A DNA stretch of 64,000 nucleotides from CAIWHR01 sp963779805. Its GTDB lineage: Bacteria; Pseudomonadota; Gammaproteobacteria; Burkholderiales; Casimicrobiaceae. The stretch lies in NCBI GenBank assembly GCA_963779805.1, contig CAVZZN010000005.1:248001-312000 (forward strand). The letters run 5' to 3'. This document shows, piece after piece, positions 51,370 through 59,625 of the stretch. The notes under the pieces were generated by a model. It saw only the letters and a program-made list of their open reading frames with translations, had not been told where the DNA came from and made no database searches. The translations under genes and the position numbers were made by a program. Position 1 is the first letter of the stretch, and each line of letters opens with the position of its first letter.

Positions 51370-52252
51370 CTACGCAGGTCCTGCCGCCGGAACGCCGAGC
51401 AGCGATGCGATGCGCCGCGAGCGCATCACGGCGTCGCCCATGCCCACGAACCCGTCCACATCCACCGGCGGCTCGGCGAGCCCCACCGTTTGCGAGCTTC
51501 CGCTGCGCGGCGCCCAGATCTCGCGATCGGTAAGCACGTAGACGCCGTACACGGCCCGCAGTCCCTGCGGATGGGCACGGCCGATCTCCTGCTGGATGGT
51601 GTACGCCCCGAGCGCGGCATTGGTGACGACGGACATCTCGATCAGGGCCTCGCGATAGCCCGGACGCGTCGTCACCTGCGGTCCGAAGGTGGCCGTCGAG
51701 GCGCTTCGCGCAGGCGTGCACGACCACGACCAGACTGTCGACGAGGCCACGCAGCGCGTGCTTCGAAACGAGCGAGACGTAGCCCGCGGGATGCAGGAAC
51801 ACGTCGACCGCGGCGGACACGGCACCGCAGCCGCTGTGCCCGAGCACCACGACGAGCTTCAGGCTCTCGCCCAGATGGTCGACCGCGTACTTGAGGCTGC
51901 CGAGAACGTCGCTTCCCAGCGCGTTGCCCGCAACGCGGACCACGAAGAGGTCGTTCGGGCCCTCGTTGAAGATGAGCTCGATCGGCACGCGTGCGTCGGA
52001 GCAACCGAGAATCGCCGCATAGGGATGCTGCTTGGGTGCGCTCGTGTCGCCCGCGCCCAGCCCGAGGTCCGCCGCATCGACTTCGATGATCCGTCGGGCC
52101 GTCTCGTCCGCGCGACCGAGCTTGGCGAGCAGCGTCGCGAAAGCCTGGCTGCCTTGCTCGAGCCGCTCGCGCGCCGCATTTGCGTCCGGCGGCCGCGGGC
52201 GAATTGTCGCGACGCCGCTTTCGTAGCGATATGCGATCTCGACGTAGTTCAC
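51370..52252 (-). CDS. Beta-class carbonic anhydrase (frameshifted)
   Basis: About 293 residues when read through, from GTG 52252. The zinc and catalytic residues are Cys84, Asp86 and Arg88 in GCSDARVP, and His139 and Cys142 in LGHSGCGAV. After residue ~185 the sequence moves frame and ends with TTRPGYREALIEMSVVTN and YGVYVLTDREIWAP. One extra base near 51691-51692 explains it. A non-typical N-terminal extension of about 70 residues precedes the catalytic domain. The start overlaps the stop of the membrane protein gene (GTGA), so the two are co-translated. Confidence 0.87.
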
Positions 52253-53397
52253 GTGGTCTCCACTTCGGGCCGCGCCGCGACAGTCGCGGCCGTCGCAGGC
52301 TCTCCGGCGGAGCGCACGGCGAGCTGGCGCTGGAAGCGATCCCGCTCGGCCATCCACTCGTTCAGCAAGGTGTAGGCGACCGCGAGCACGACGGGGCCGA
52401 CGAACAGCCCCACGATGCCGAACGCGACGAGCCCGCCGATCACGCCCGCGAAGATCAGGAGCAGCGGCAGGTCGGCGCCCTTGCGGATGAGCATCGGCCG
52501 CAGGAAGTTGTCCATGGTGCCGACGCCAAGGGTCCAGACCAGGAGGGCGACACCCCATCCGGTCGCGCCGGTCCAGAACAGCCAGATCACGGCCGGGACG
52601 AGGACCAGGATCGGTCCGACCTGCGCGATGCACAGCAGCAGGATCACGCAGGTCAGCAGCCCCGCGAAGGGGACTCCCGCTACGGCGAGGCCGAGGCCCG
52701 CGAGCAGCGTCTGGGCGAGGGCAGTGACGACCACGCCGAGGGCGACGGCCCGGATCGCCTGGCCGGCGAGCACCACGACCCGTTCCCCGCGTTCCCCCGC
52801 GAGGCTGCGGCCGAAGCGGATCAGCGTCGCGCGCGCCGCTTCGCCGTTGGTGAACAGCACCACGGCGACGATGATGGTCAGGAGGAATTGGACGGCGAGG
52901 AGGCCCGCACTGCCGAAGCCCCCGGCGAGCCACTGCGCCGCGTCTGCGGCGTACGGCGCCAATCGCGCTGCGAGATCCTCCTTGCCGGCCGCGGCAATGC
53001 TCGCCCAGCGCTCGGTCGCCTGCGTGCCGACCATCGGAATGCTCTTGAGCCATTCGGGCGGCGGCGGAATGGCTGCGGTCGGAATGAGGCGGATCCAGCG
53101 CGTGATCGTGTCCATGTTGTCGATCAGCGTGCGGATCGCCAGCATCAACGGCGCGATGAACACGAGCAGCATCGCGCCCGACATCACCGCCACGGCCAAC
53201 GCGCGCCGCTTCAGCCGGGCCTGGACCTGGAGCATCAGCGGCCAGGTGGCGACGACGATCATCATCGCCCAGGCGAGCGCCAGCAGGAACGGGCGCAGGA
53301 TCCAGAAGGCGGCGCCGATGAGCACGAGCATCAGCAGCACCGAAAGCACGGTCAGGGTGAGATCGTGTCGTGCGGCGGGACGCGGTGATTCGATCAT
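52249..53397 (-). CDS. AI-2E family transporter (YdiK/TqsA-like membrane protein)
   Basis: A 382-residue protein starting at ATG 53397, with about seven to eight transmembrane helices. Family segments are FILRPFLLALAWAMMIV-like first helices, the long periplasmic region with PPPPEWLKSIPMVG, and the GLFVGPVVLAVAYTLLNEW C-terminal helix. Members export small molecules or ions; autoinducer-2 export is established only for TqsA. It is coupled by a GTGA overlap to a carbonic anhydrase gene, which could hint at an inorganic-ion role. That is speculative. Confidence 0.87.
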   Translation of the reverse strand: MIESPRPAARHDLTLTVLSVLLMLVLIGAAFWILRPFLLALAWAMMIVVATWPLMLQVQARLKRRALAVAVMSGAMLLVFIAPLMLAIRTLIDNMDTITRWIRLIPTAAIPPPPEWLKSIPMVGTQATERWASIAAAGKEDLAARLAPYAADAAQWLAGGFGSAGLLAVQFLLTIIVAVVLFTNGEAARATLIRFGRSLAGERGERVVVLAGQAIRAVALGVVVTALAQTLLAGLGLAVAGVPFAGLLTCVILLLCIAQVGPILVLVPAVIWLFWTGATGWGVALLVWTLGVGTMDNFLRPMLIRKGADLPLLLIFAGVIGGLVAFGIVGLFVGPVVLAVAYTLLNEWMAERDRFQRQLAVRSAGEPATAATVAARPEVETT

Positions 53398-53614
53398 GGT
53401 TGGGCAAGCCGGATGGCCCGAAGTGGTGAGAGACTCCCGCGGGGCCGTGCCGGCGCTGCTTCGGTCCGGGCACCGAAGCTCGGGGTGCGCGACCTGGAGT
53501 GCGTGTGCGCTGGCCGAAGGTGCGGAAGATACCTGCACCATGGCATGCACCGACGTTCGCCGTCTTTGCATTTCAGGACAGGTCCCGGGCCCCGTCATTG
53601 CGTATCCTCTCGTG

Positions 53615-54326
53615 ATGCAGGTCCACCTTCCCGATCCGAGCTACACCACCTCCGAGCGCGCCCGCGCGAACTTCCAGCTCGCGGTCAGGATCAGTCTCGG
53701 CTTCATCGCCGTGCTCTGGGCAATCCAGCTGTCGAACTGGGCGCTGAACCTCGATGCCGCCGATCTCGGTGTGCGCCCGCGGGACGTGGTCGGGGCTGCC
53801 GGGGATCTTCCTTGCCCCGCTGCTGCACGGCGGCTTCGAGCATCTGCTTTCGAACTCGCCACCGTTGCTCGTCGCCGGCACGACCATGCTGTACCTCTAT
53901 CCGCGATCGTCGCTGCGCGTGCTGCCGGCGGTCTATCTCGGCCCGGGTCTCGCCGTCTGGCTGTTCGGCAGGTCGTCGGTGCATCTGGGCGCAAGCGGAC
54001 TGGTGTACGGGCTGGTCGGCTACATCCTCGTGGCGGGCCTGCTCCGGCACGACCGCCGCGCGATCGCCGCGTCGTTGCTGGTGTGCTTCATGTACGGTGC
54101 GCTGGTGTGGGGCGTGTTGCCGGTCGATAACGGCATTTCCTGGGAAACGCATCTCGCGGCGGCGCTGATCGGGACCACGCTCGCGATCGCGCTGCGACGG
54201 CTCGACATTCCGCCGCGGCGACGCTACAGCTGGGAAGACGAAGCCGAAGACACGGCCGAAGGCGAAGACACGGCCCGAGCCGAAGACACGGCCGGAGCCG
54301 GAGCCGAACAGGAGCCGCGGCAGTGA
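53615..54326 (+). CDS. Rhomboid-family intramembrane serine protease (frameshifted)
   Basis: About 236 residues when read through. The N-terminal cytoplasmic part and first helix (LAVRISLGFIAVLWAIQ) are in one frame. After DVVG the rest continues in the next frame with GIFLAPLLHGGFEHLLSN, the catalytic GASG Ser in LGASGLVYGLVG and the catalytic His in WETHLAAALIG. An extra G in the GGGG run at 53792-53795 accounts for the shift. The C-terminus is an acidic low-complexity tail made from an 18-base tandem repeat. It would cleave membrane proteins within the lipid bilayer. Confidence 0.85.
54246..54299 (+). repeat. Three 18-base tandem repeats in the rhomboid tail
   Basis: Units at 54246-54263, 54264-54281 and 54282-54299 share GAAGACACGGCC and encode EDTA followed by variable EG/RA/GA residues. 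The repeat extends the acidic C-terminal tail of the rhomboid protein and is of a length multiple of three, so copy number can change without breaking the frame. Confidence 0.85.
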
Positions 54327-54404
54327 CGACGGGTGTCGTTCGGCGGTTGACCCACCCTGCTGCGGCTTCTATGCTGCGCGAGGCCCAACGCGGCGAGGAC
54401 GACC

Positions 54405-55235
54405 ATGACATTCCGCTATCGACGTAGTTATCACGGAGGCGTCCAGGCCGTATTGCTCGACTGGGCCGGCACGACCATGGACTTCGGCTGCATGGCACCG
54501 GCGGTCGTCTTCGTCGAGGTGTTCAAGCGGCAGGGCGTGCCGATCACGATGGAGGAGGCGCGCTCGCCCATGGGCGCGCACAAGCGCGTTCACATCCAGC
54601 GCATCACCGAGATCGACTCGGTGCGCAGGCGCTGGCAGGAGAAGCACGGACGATTGCCGGGCGACGAGGACGTCGCGGCGATGTTCGCCGACTTCGTTCC
54701 CTTGCAGCTCGAGTGCCTCTCCGACTACTCGGAGCTCATTCCCGGAACGCTCGAGGCCGTCGCCGGAATGCGGGCGCGCGGCGCGAAGATCGGATCCACG
54801 ACCGGCTACACGACCGAGATGATGAAGATCAACCTCGCGGATGCGGCGAGGCAGGGCTACGTCCCGGACTCGACGGTCTGCGCGTCGGACGTTCCGGCGG
54901 GCCGGCCATTGCCTTACATGTGCCTGCGAAACGTCATCGATCTCGGCGTCTCGCCGGTCGAAGCATGCGTCAAGGTCGACGACACGCGGCCCGGCATCGA
55001 GGAGGGCCTCAACGCCGGCATGTGGACCATCGGTCTCGCGGTGAGCGGCAACGAGATCGGCCTGCCGCTCGCCCGATGGAAGGAGCTGCCGTCCGGCGAC
55101 CGCGCGCGGATGCGCGATGCGGCCTACGTGCGGATGCATCAGTGCGGTGCGCACTACGTGGTCGACGACATCACCGGGGTCGCTGCATGCCTCGACGATA
55201 TCGAGGCGCGTCTTGCGCGCGGCGAGCGGCCATGA
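54405..55235 (+). CDS. phnX: Phosphonoacetaldehyde hydrolase (phosphonatase)
   Basis: A 276-residue HAD-superfamily enzyme that splits phosphonoacetaldehyde into acetaldehyde and phosphate. The nucleophile Asp19 lies in LLDWAGTTMDFG, and the Schiff-base Lys60 is in MGAHKRVHI, the hallmark that separates PhnX from other HAD phosphatases. GSTTGYTTEMM and VKVDDTRPGIEEG complete the active site. The usual partner PhnW, an aminotransferase making phosphonoacetaldehyde from 2-aminoethylphosphonate, is not in the window. The stop overlaps the next gene's ATG. Confidence 0.93.
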   Translation: MTFRYRRSYHGGVQAVLLDWAGTTMDFGCMAPAVVFVEVFKRQGVPITMEEARSPMGAHKRVHIQRITEIDSVRRRWQEKHGRLPGDEDVAAMFADFVPLQLECLSDYSELIPGTLEAVAGMRARGAKIGSTTGYTTEMMKINLADAARQGYVPDSTVCASDVPAGRPLPYMCLRNVIDLGVSPVEACVKVDDTRPGIEEGLNAGMWTIGLAVSGNEIGLPLARWKELPSGDRARMRDAAYVRMHQCGAHYVVDDITGVAACLDDIEARLARGERP

Positions 55236-56140
55236 ACGACAGCGCCAGGCTACGCGTCGGAGTCATCGGCCTGGGGGCAATGGGCATGGGGGTGGCGAAG
55301 TCGCTGCTGCGCGCGGGCTTCGAGGTGCATGCCTGCGACGTGCGCGCCGAAGCGGTGCAGCAGGTGGTGGCTGGCGGCGGGCACGCGGCCGCAACGCCCA
55401 TTGCGCTCGGCGCGGACGTCGACGTCGTGATCGTGCTCGTGGTCAATGCCGAGCAGACCGAGACGGTGCTGTTCGGCGAACAGGGCGCGGCGAGGTCGCT
55501 CGCGCCGGGTTCGGTCGTCATCGCCAGCGCGACGGTCTCGCCCGAATTCGCCCGAGCGCTGGGCAAGCGCCTGGATGCCGCCGGGCTGATGATGATCGAT
55601 GGTCCGGTCTCCGGCGGCGCCGCCAAGGCGGCATCCGGCGAGATGACGGTCATGGCGGCGGGCCGTCCCGCGGCGTTCGAGAAGTGCGATGCCGTGCTGA
55701 AGGCGATCGCCGGCAAGGTGTATCGGCTCGGCGACGAGCCCGGGCCGGGCTCGGTGGTGAAGATGGTCAACCAGCTCCTGGCCGGCGTCCATATCGCAGC
55801 GGCGGGCGAGGCGATGGCGCTGGCGATCCGGGCCGGTGCGAACCCGGATCAGGTCTACGAGGTGATCGCAAACAGCGCGGGCAATTCGTGGATGTTCTCC
55901 AATCGGGTGCCGCACATCCTCGCCGGCGACTACACGGCGATGTCCGCGGTCGACATCTTCGTCAAGGACCTGGGCATCGTCCTCGACTATGCGAAGAAGA
56001 GCGTGTTCCCCCTCCCGCTATCCGCGACGGCGCATCAGATGTTCATGCAGGCATCCGCCGCCGGCCATGGCCGCGAGGACGATTCCGCAGTCGTCAAGAT
56101 CTTTCCGGGCATCACGCTGCCCACCCCGAACAAGCGATGA
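55232..56140 (+). CDS. 3-hydroxyisobutyrate/L-threonate dehydrogenase-like enzyme
   Basis: A 302-residue beta-hydroxyacid dehydrogenase. The NAD site is VGVIGLGAMGMGVAKSL, substrate-binding DGPVSGGAAKA follows, and the catalytic Lys lies in VKMVNQLLAGVHIA. It resembles the L-threonate dehydrogenase (LtnD) subgroup. It overlaps phnX by four bases (ATGA), so the two are translated together. Whether it acts on a phosphonate-derived or sugar-acid-derived compound is unknown. Confidence 0.9.
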   Translation: MNDSARLRVGVIGLGAMGMGVAKSLLRAGFEVHACDVRAEAVQQVVAGGGHAAATPIALGADVDVVIVLVVNAEQTETVLFGEQGAARSLAPGSVVIASATVSPEFARALGKRLDAAGLMMIDGPVSGGAAKAASGEMTVMAAGRPAAFEKCDAVLKAIAGKVYRLGDEPGPGSVVKMVNQLLAGVHIAAAGEAMALAIRAGANPDQVYEVIANSAGNSWMFSNRVPHILAGDYTAMSAVDIFVKDLGIVLDYAKKSVFPLPLSATAHQMFMQASAAGHGREDDSAVVKIFPGITLPTPNKR

Positions 56141-56260
56141 AGCTGCTCCCCGGCTGATGGCGCGGCTGCTGCGCGTGGAAGCCGACCCGCTCGACCCGGG
56201 CGGCGCCTGCACTACAATGGCTGTGCGCCGGCATGGCAGAACAAACGGAATGGACGTGGT

Positions 56261-56521
56261 GTGAACGACGAAAAAATCCAGATACGCGTCACCAGCAGCG
56301 GCCAGACGCTCGATGTCGTCGTCCTGAGCAAGCACCTGGACCGGATCCAGATCGTGCTCGGCGAGGGCGTTCACAACGTGCGCTGCGACCTGACGCCGAA
56401 CCGCAACGCCTCGGCGTACGTCGGCAACGCGATGGGGCGCGAGATCGTTTACGAGCGCAGCCGCGAAGACGTGAAGACGGATCTCGCGCGCGCCGCGGGC
56501 TTCGGGGATTTCAAGCGGTAG
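56261..56521 (+). CDS. Small conserved-looking protein of unknown function
   Basis: An 86-residue protein from GTG 56261. I do not recognise it. It has no signal peptide or membrane segment, alternates beta-strand-like (IQIRVTSSGQTLDVVVLS) and polar stretches, and ends in VKTDLARAAGFGDFKR. Its codon use matches neighbouring genes. It lies 120 bases after the dehydrogenase gene and overlaps nothing on its strand. Its stop is 46 bases from the convergent sensor-kinase stop. Confidence 0.7.
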   Translation: MNDEKIQIRVTSSGQTLDVVVLSKHLDRIQIVLGEGVHNVRCDLTPNRNASAYVGNAMGREIVYERSREDVKTDLARAAGFGDFKR

Positions 56522-56566
56522 CGTTCCAGGTCTTTCCCCGCTGCCGCGGCGCGTTGCACGCCGGAG

Positions 56567-57923
56567 CTACTGCGCGGTTGGGGCGGCCCGACGCTCGAGC
56601 TCGGGCTTGCGGGCGCGCGGCGCCGGAAACGTCACCCGCGCAATCGTCCCGCCGCCCTCGCGCGAGACCAGCGTGAACTCGCCGCCGTGCATGCGCGCGA
56701 TGCGCTCCACGATGGCGAGTCCCAGACCGGCGCCGGCGATGCCGGCTGCGTTGGCGCGTGCGGCCGATGCGCGCGTGAACGGCTGCTTCAGCCGCTGGAC
56801 CTGGTCGGGCGGGATGCCGGGGCCACGATCGCTCACCTCGAGCACGATCGCATCGTCCCCGATCCGCGTGCTCACCTGCGACGGGCGGCGCGCCATACGC
56901 CAGCGCGTTGTCGACGAGGTTGGCAACCAGGCGGGAGACGGCCGTGCGACGCAACGGAATGCCCGGCACCGGGCCTGCTGCGAACGCGATGTCCTTGCCG
57001 GCGCGCCGATAGCGGTCGACCGTTTCGCCGACGATCGCATCGAGGTCCTCGACCTGCGCGGCGGTGCCCGCATCGTTGCGCGCGAAGTCCAGGAACTGGC
57101 CGATGATGCGGTCCATCTCCTCGATGTCGTCGGTCATCCCGCGCTTCAGCGTCTCGTCGCGCATGCCCATCTCGAGGCCGAGGCGCAGGCGCGCGAGCGG
57201 GGTGCGCAGGTCGTGCGATACGCCGGCGAGCAGCAAGGCGCGGTCGTGCTCGAGCTGCTGCAGGTTGGCGAGCATCCGATTGAAGCCGCGGTTCACGCGC
57301 GCGATCTCGGACGGCCCCGTTTCGGGCAACGGTTCCGGCGATTCGCCGCGGCCCACGCGCGCCACGGCCGCATCGAGCTCGCGCAGCGGCCGTGCGAGAT
57401 AGCGCGCGAACAGGAAAGCCGCGAGCACGAGGGCTGCGGCCGTGATCAGGCTCCAGATCAGCGCGCGCGACGGCGCATCCGCAGCCACCGGGCGCGGCGG
57501 CAGCGGAAAGCCGATCCAGTAGCCCGTGTTGTCGGCTTCGAGCCGCACCCACAGCAGGCGCTGACGCGGCTGCAGGCGCAGTGCGGTGCCTTCGCCGAGT
57601 GCGTCCTTCAGGCGCTCCTGCAGATCGCGGTACAGCGGACCGGCAGGCGGATTGCCGAGCACCGGTCCCTCGGCCTCCGGCACGATGCGCACGTGGTAGC
57701 CCTGGCCGAGACGGTGCAGGATCGCGGCCCGATTCCGCTCGTCGATGTCGGCGAGCGCCACCCGCATCGCCTGCAGCTGCGCGATCTTGGTCTCGCCGAA
57801 TTGGCGCTCGAGCAATGCCGCGCGATCCTGGCGGAACAGCAGGACGGTGACCGCGATCGCGATCGCGAGCACGGCGAGCAGCAGCAGCGCGAGGCGGCCG
57901 AAGAGCGAGCGCGGCCAGAGCAT
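56567..57923 (-). CDS. envZ: EnvZ-type sensor histidine kinase (frameshifted)
   Basis: About 452 residues when read through. An N-terminal helix (LALLLLAVLAIAIAVTVLLF), a periplasmic domain to residue ~150, a second helix (LIWSLITAAALVLAAFLFA) and a HAMP linker precede the HisKA box GVSHDLRTPLARLRL with phospho-acceptor His237, which closely resembles EnvZ. The ATPase domain has NLVDNALAYG, DRGPGI and AGLGLAIVERI. The shift lies in a CCC run (plus-strand GGG 56883-56885). The ATG at 57923 shares a base with the ompR stop; GTG 57926 is an alternative. Confidence 0.88.
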
Positions 57924-58681
57924 CACGGGGCGCCTTCGCCCGGCGTCGCGGACGGTGGCGCCTCGTCCGCCGGGACGTACACGTAGCCGAAGCCCCAGAC
58001 GGTCTGGATGTAGCGCGGCGTTCCCGGATCCGGCTCGATCAGCTTGCGCAGGCGCGACACCTGCACGTCGATGGCGCGATCGAACAGGTCGTGGTCGCGG
58101 CCGCGCGCGAGCATCATGAGCTTCTCCCGCGCGAGCGGCTGGCGCGGATGATCGACAAACACCTTGAGCAGCGAGAACTCGCCCGTGGTGAGATGAATGC
58201 TGCGTTGCGCGTTGCGCAGCGCGCGCGCCGCGAGATCGAGCTCGAACGCGCCGACCTGCACTTTGCCTTCGAGTGCGCTTCCGCCGGGCAGGTGCTGCTC
58301 GGGCCGGCGGCGCAGCACGGCGTTGATGCGGGCGACGAGCTCGCGCGGATTGAAGGGCTTGCCGAGGTAGTCGTCGGCGCCCATCTCGAGACCCACGATG
58401 CGGTCGATGTCCTCGCCCTTGGCGGTGAGCATGATGATGGGCACCATCTCGCCCGCAGCGCGCAGGCGGCGGCAGATCGCAAGGCCATCCTCGCCCGGCA
58501 GCATGAGGTCGAGCACGATCAGGTGCGGAGGATCGCGCTGCAGCTTGCGGTCGAGATCGCGGCCGTCGGGCAGCGTCGTGACGACGAAGCCCTGCTCGTC
58601 GAGATAGCGCGAGAGCAGGTCGCGCAGGCGCACGTCGTCGTCGACGACGAGGATGCGTGTGGGCGCTGGCTTGGTGGTCAT
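57923..58681 (-). CDS. ompR: OmpR-family response regulator
   Basis: A 252-residue regulator starting at ATG 58681. The receiver domain has the acidic pair DDD at 14-16, phospho-Asp58 in VLDLMLPGEDGL, and the Lys in LGKPFNPREL. The C-terminal winged helix ends VWGFGYVYV. The receiver is close to E. coli OmpR (LMLPGEDGL, RIVGLEMGADDY). It is paired with the kinase by a TGA/ATG overlap and is divergent from a Spy/CpxP-like gene, with GTAAC tandem half-sites between. Confidence 0.92.
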   Translation of the reverse strand: MTTKPAPTRILVVDDDVRLRDLLSRYLDEQGFVVTTLPDGRDLDRKLQRDPPHLIVLDLMLPGEDGLAICRRLRAAGEMVPIIMLTAKGEDIDRIVGLEMGADDYLGKPFNPRELVARINAVLRRRPEQHLPGGSALEGKVQVGAFELDLAARALRNAQRSIHLTTGEFSLLKVFVDHPRQPLAREKLMMLARGRDHDLFDRAIDVQVSRLRKLIEPDPGTPRYIQTVWGFGYVYVPADEAPPSATPGEGAP

Positions 58682-58784
58682 GGATGGGCTCGTTGTCGGT
58701 CCGGGCGAGACAGCATGCCGCGCCTCGCGGACGCGTGCGACGTCGTCATTTAACGTCCATCCGCCGTCGTCCGGGGATGGGTGT

Positions 58785-58799
58785 GTAACGAGGTGTAAC
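58785..58799. promoter_or_regulatory. Tandem GTAAC-N5-GTAAC half-sites (OmpR/CpxR-type operator candidate)
   Basis: Two direct GTAAC words at 58785-58789 and 58795-58799 are 10 bases apart, inside a larger 8-base direct repeat GTGTAACG. OmpR-family regulators bind direct repeats with this spacing, and the CpxR consensus is GTAAA-N5-GTAAA. The site lies in the 273-base gap between ompR (start 58681) and the Spy-like gene (start 58955), so it could control both. Confidence 0.55.
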
Positions 58800-58954
58800 G
58801 GCTGCCGGCGACTGCAACGGCTGGTTGCATCATCGTCGTCGAGCGCACGCAACCAAGTCGCAGAATGGAGGCCTCAGGTTCAGCAGGACGTTACCCGATG
58901 CGACCTGCAACTCGAACGCGAGTTCGGTACGTTTCGTTCACGAAAGAGGAAGAC

Positions 58955-59464
58955 ATGAGCACACGCAATGCACGTTCACCCATGCGTCGCCTCGGCCTGC
59001 TGGTCGCGGTACTTGCCTTCGGCGCTGCAGGCGCGGTGTCGGCGCAACCCGTCGGCCCGCACCACGGTCCGCACGGCCGCGGGGACCTGGTCACCCAGGC
59101 GCTCCACGCCGCCAAGACCCAGCTAAACCTTAACACGGCGCAGCAGGCCGAGTGGGACAAGGTGGTCGCCGACACCAGGGCCGCGCGGCAGAACGCGCGC
59201 ACCAACGGCCAGGCAGTGCGCGCCGCGATGCAGGCGGAGCTCGCGAAGGCGGAGCCGGATTTCGCGGCGGTTGCCGCCGTTGCCGATGGCGTCGAGGCCA
59301 AGAACCACCAGGTGCGGGTCGACATCCGCAACGAGTGGCTTGGCTTCTACAGCCGCCTCACCGCGGAGCAGAAGGCCATCGTGAAGCAGATCGTCACCCA
59401 GCGCATCGCGCGCATGGAGCAGATGCGCGAGCGCTTCCTGCAGCGGCATCCGTCGGGCGGCTGA
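58955..59464 (+). CDS. Periplasmic Spy/CpxP-like stress protein
   Basis: A 169-residue secreted protein from ATG 58955 behind AAAGAGGAAG. The signal peptide is RRLGLLVAVLAFGAAGAVSAQ. The mature part starts His/Gly-rich (HHGPHGRG) and is then all helical and highly charged. It contains LTAEQKAIV, matching the LTxxQ motif of Spy/CpxP/heavy-metal-sensor proteins, with a weaker LNTAQQAEW first copy. Members are periplasmic chaperones or stress sensors. The His-rich start might bind metal. Confidence 0.83.
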   Translation: MSTRNARSPMRRLGLLVAVLAFGAAGAVSAQPVGPHHGPHGRGDLVTQALHAAKTQLNLNTAQQAEWDKVVADTRAARQNARTNGQAVRAAMQAELAKAEPDFAAVAAVADGVEAKNHQVRVDIRNEWLGFYSRLTAEQKAIVKQIVTQRIARMEQMRERFLQRHPSGG

Positions 59465-59482
59465 TCGCATTTCGCCGTAGTG

Positions 59483-59514
59483 CGCAAAGGCCGGCTTTCA
59501 TGCCGGCCTTTGCG
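59483..59514 (+). terminator. Rho-independent-type terminator after the Spy-like gene
   Basis: A perfect 13-bp stem (59483-59495 with 59502-59514) and a 6-base loop TTTCAT begin 19 bases past the stop. The stem has AAAGGCCGGC/GCCGGCCTTT arms so a short T run closes it, and it can act in both directions. It lies between the Spy-like gene and the convergent hybrid kinase gene. Confidence 0.85.
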
Positions 59515-59625
59515 TTGGTGCGGCGAGGCGCTCGCGCGCGATCGACGACGTCGACGACGTGTCGATCGACCGCCGCCGTGCTCGCGGCAATCGCTACGGG
59601 CGATGCGATCGTCGCCGATCCGTGT

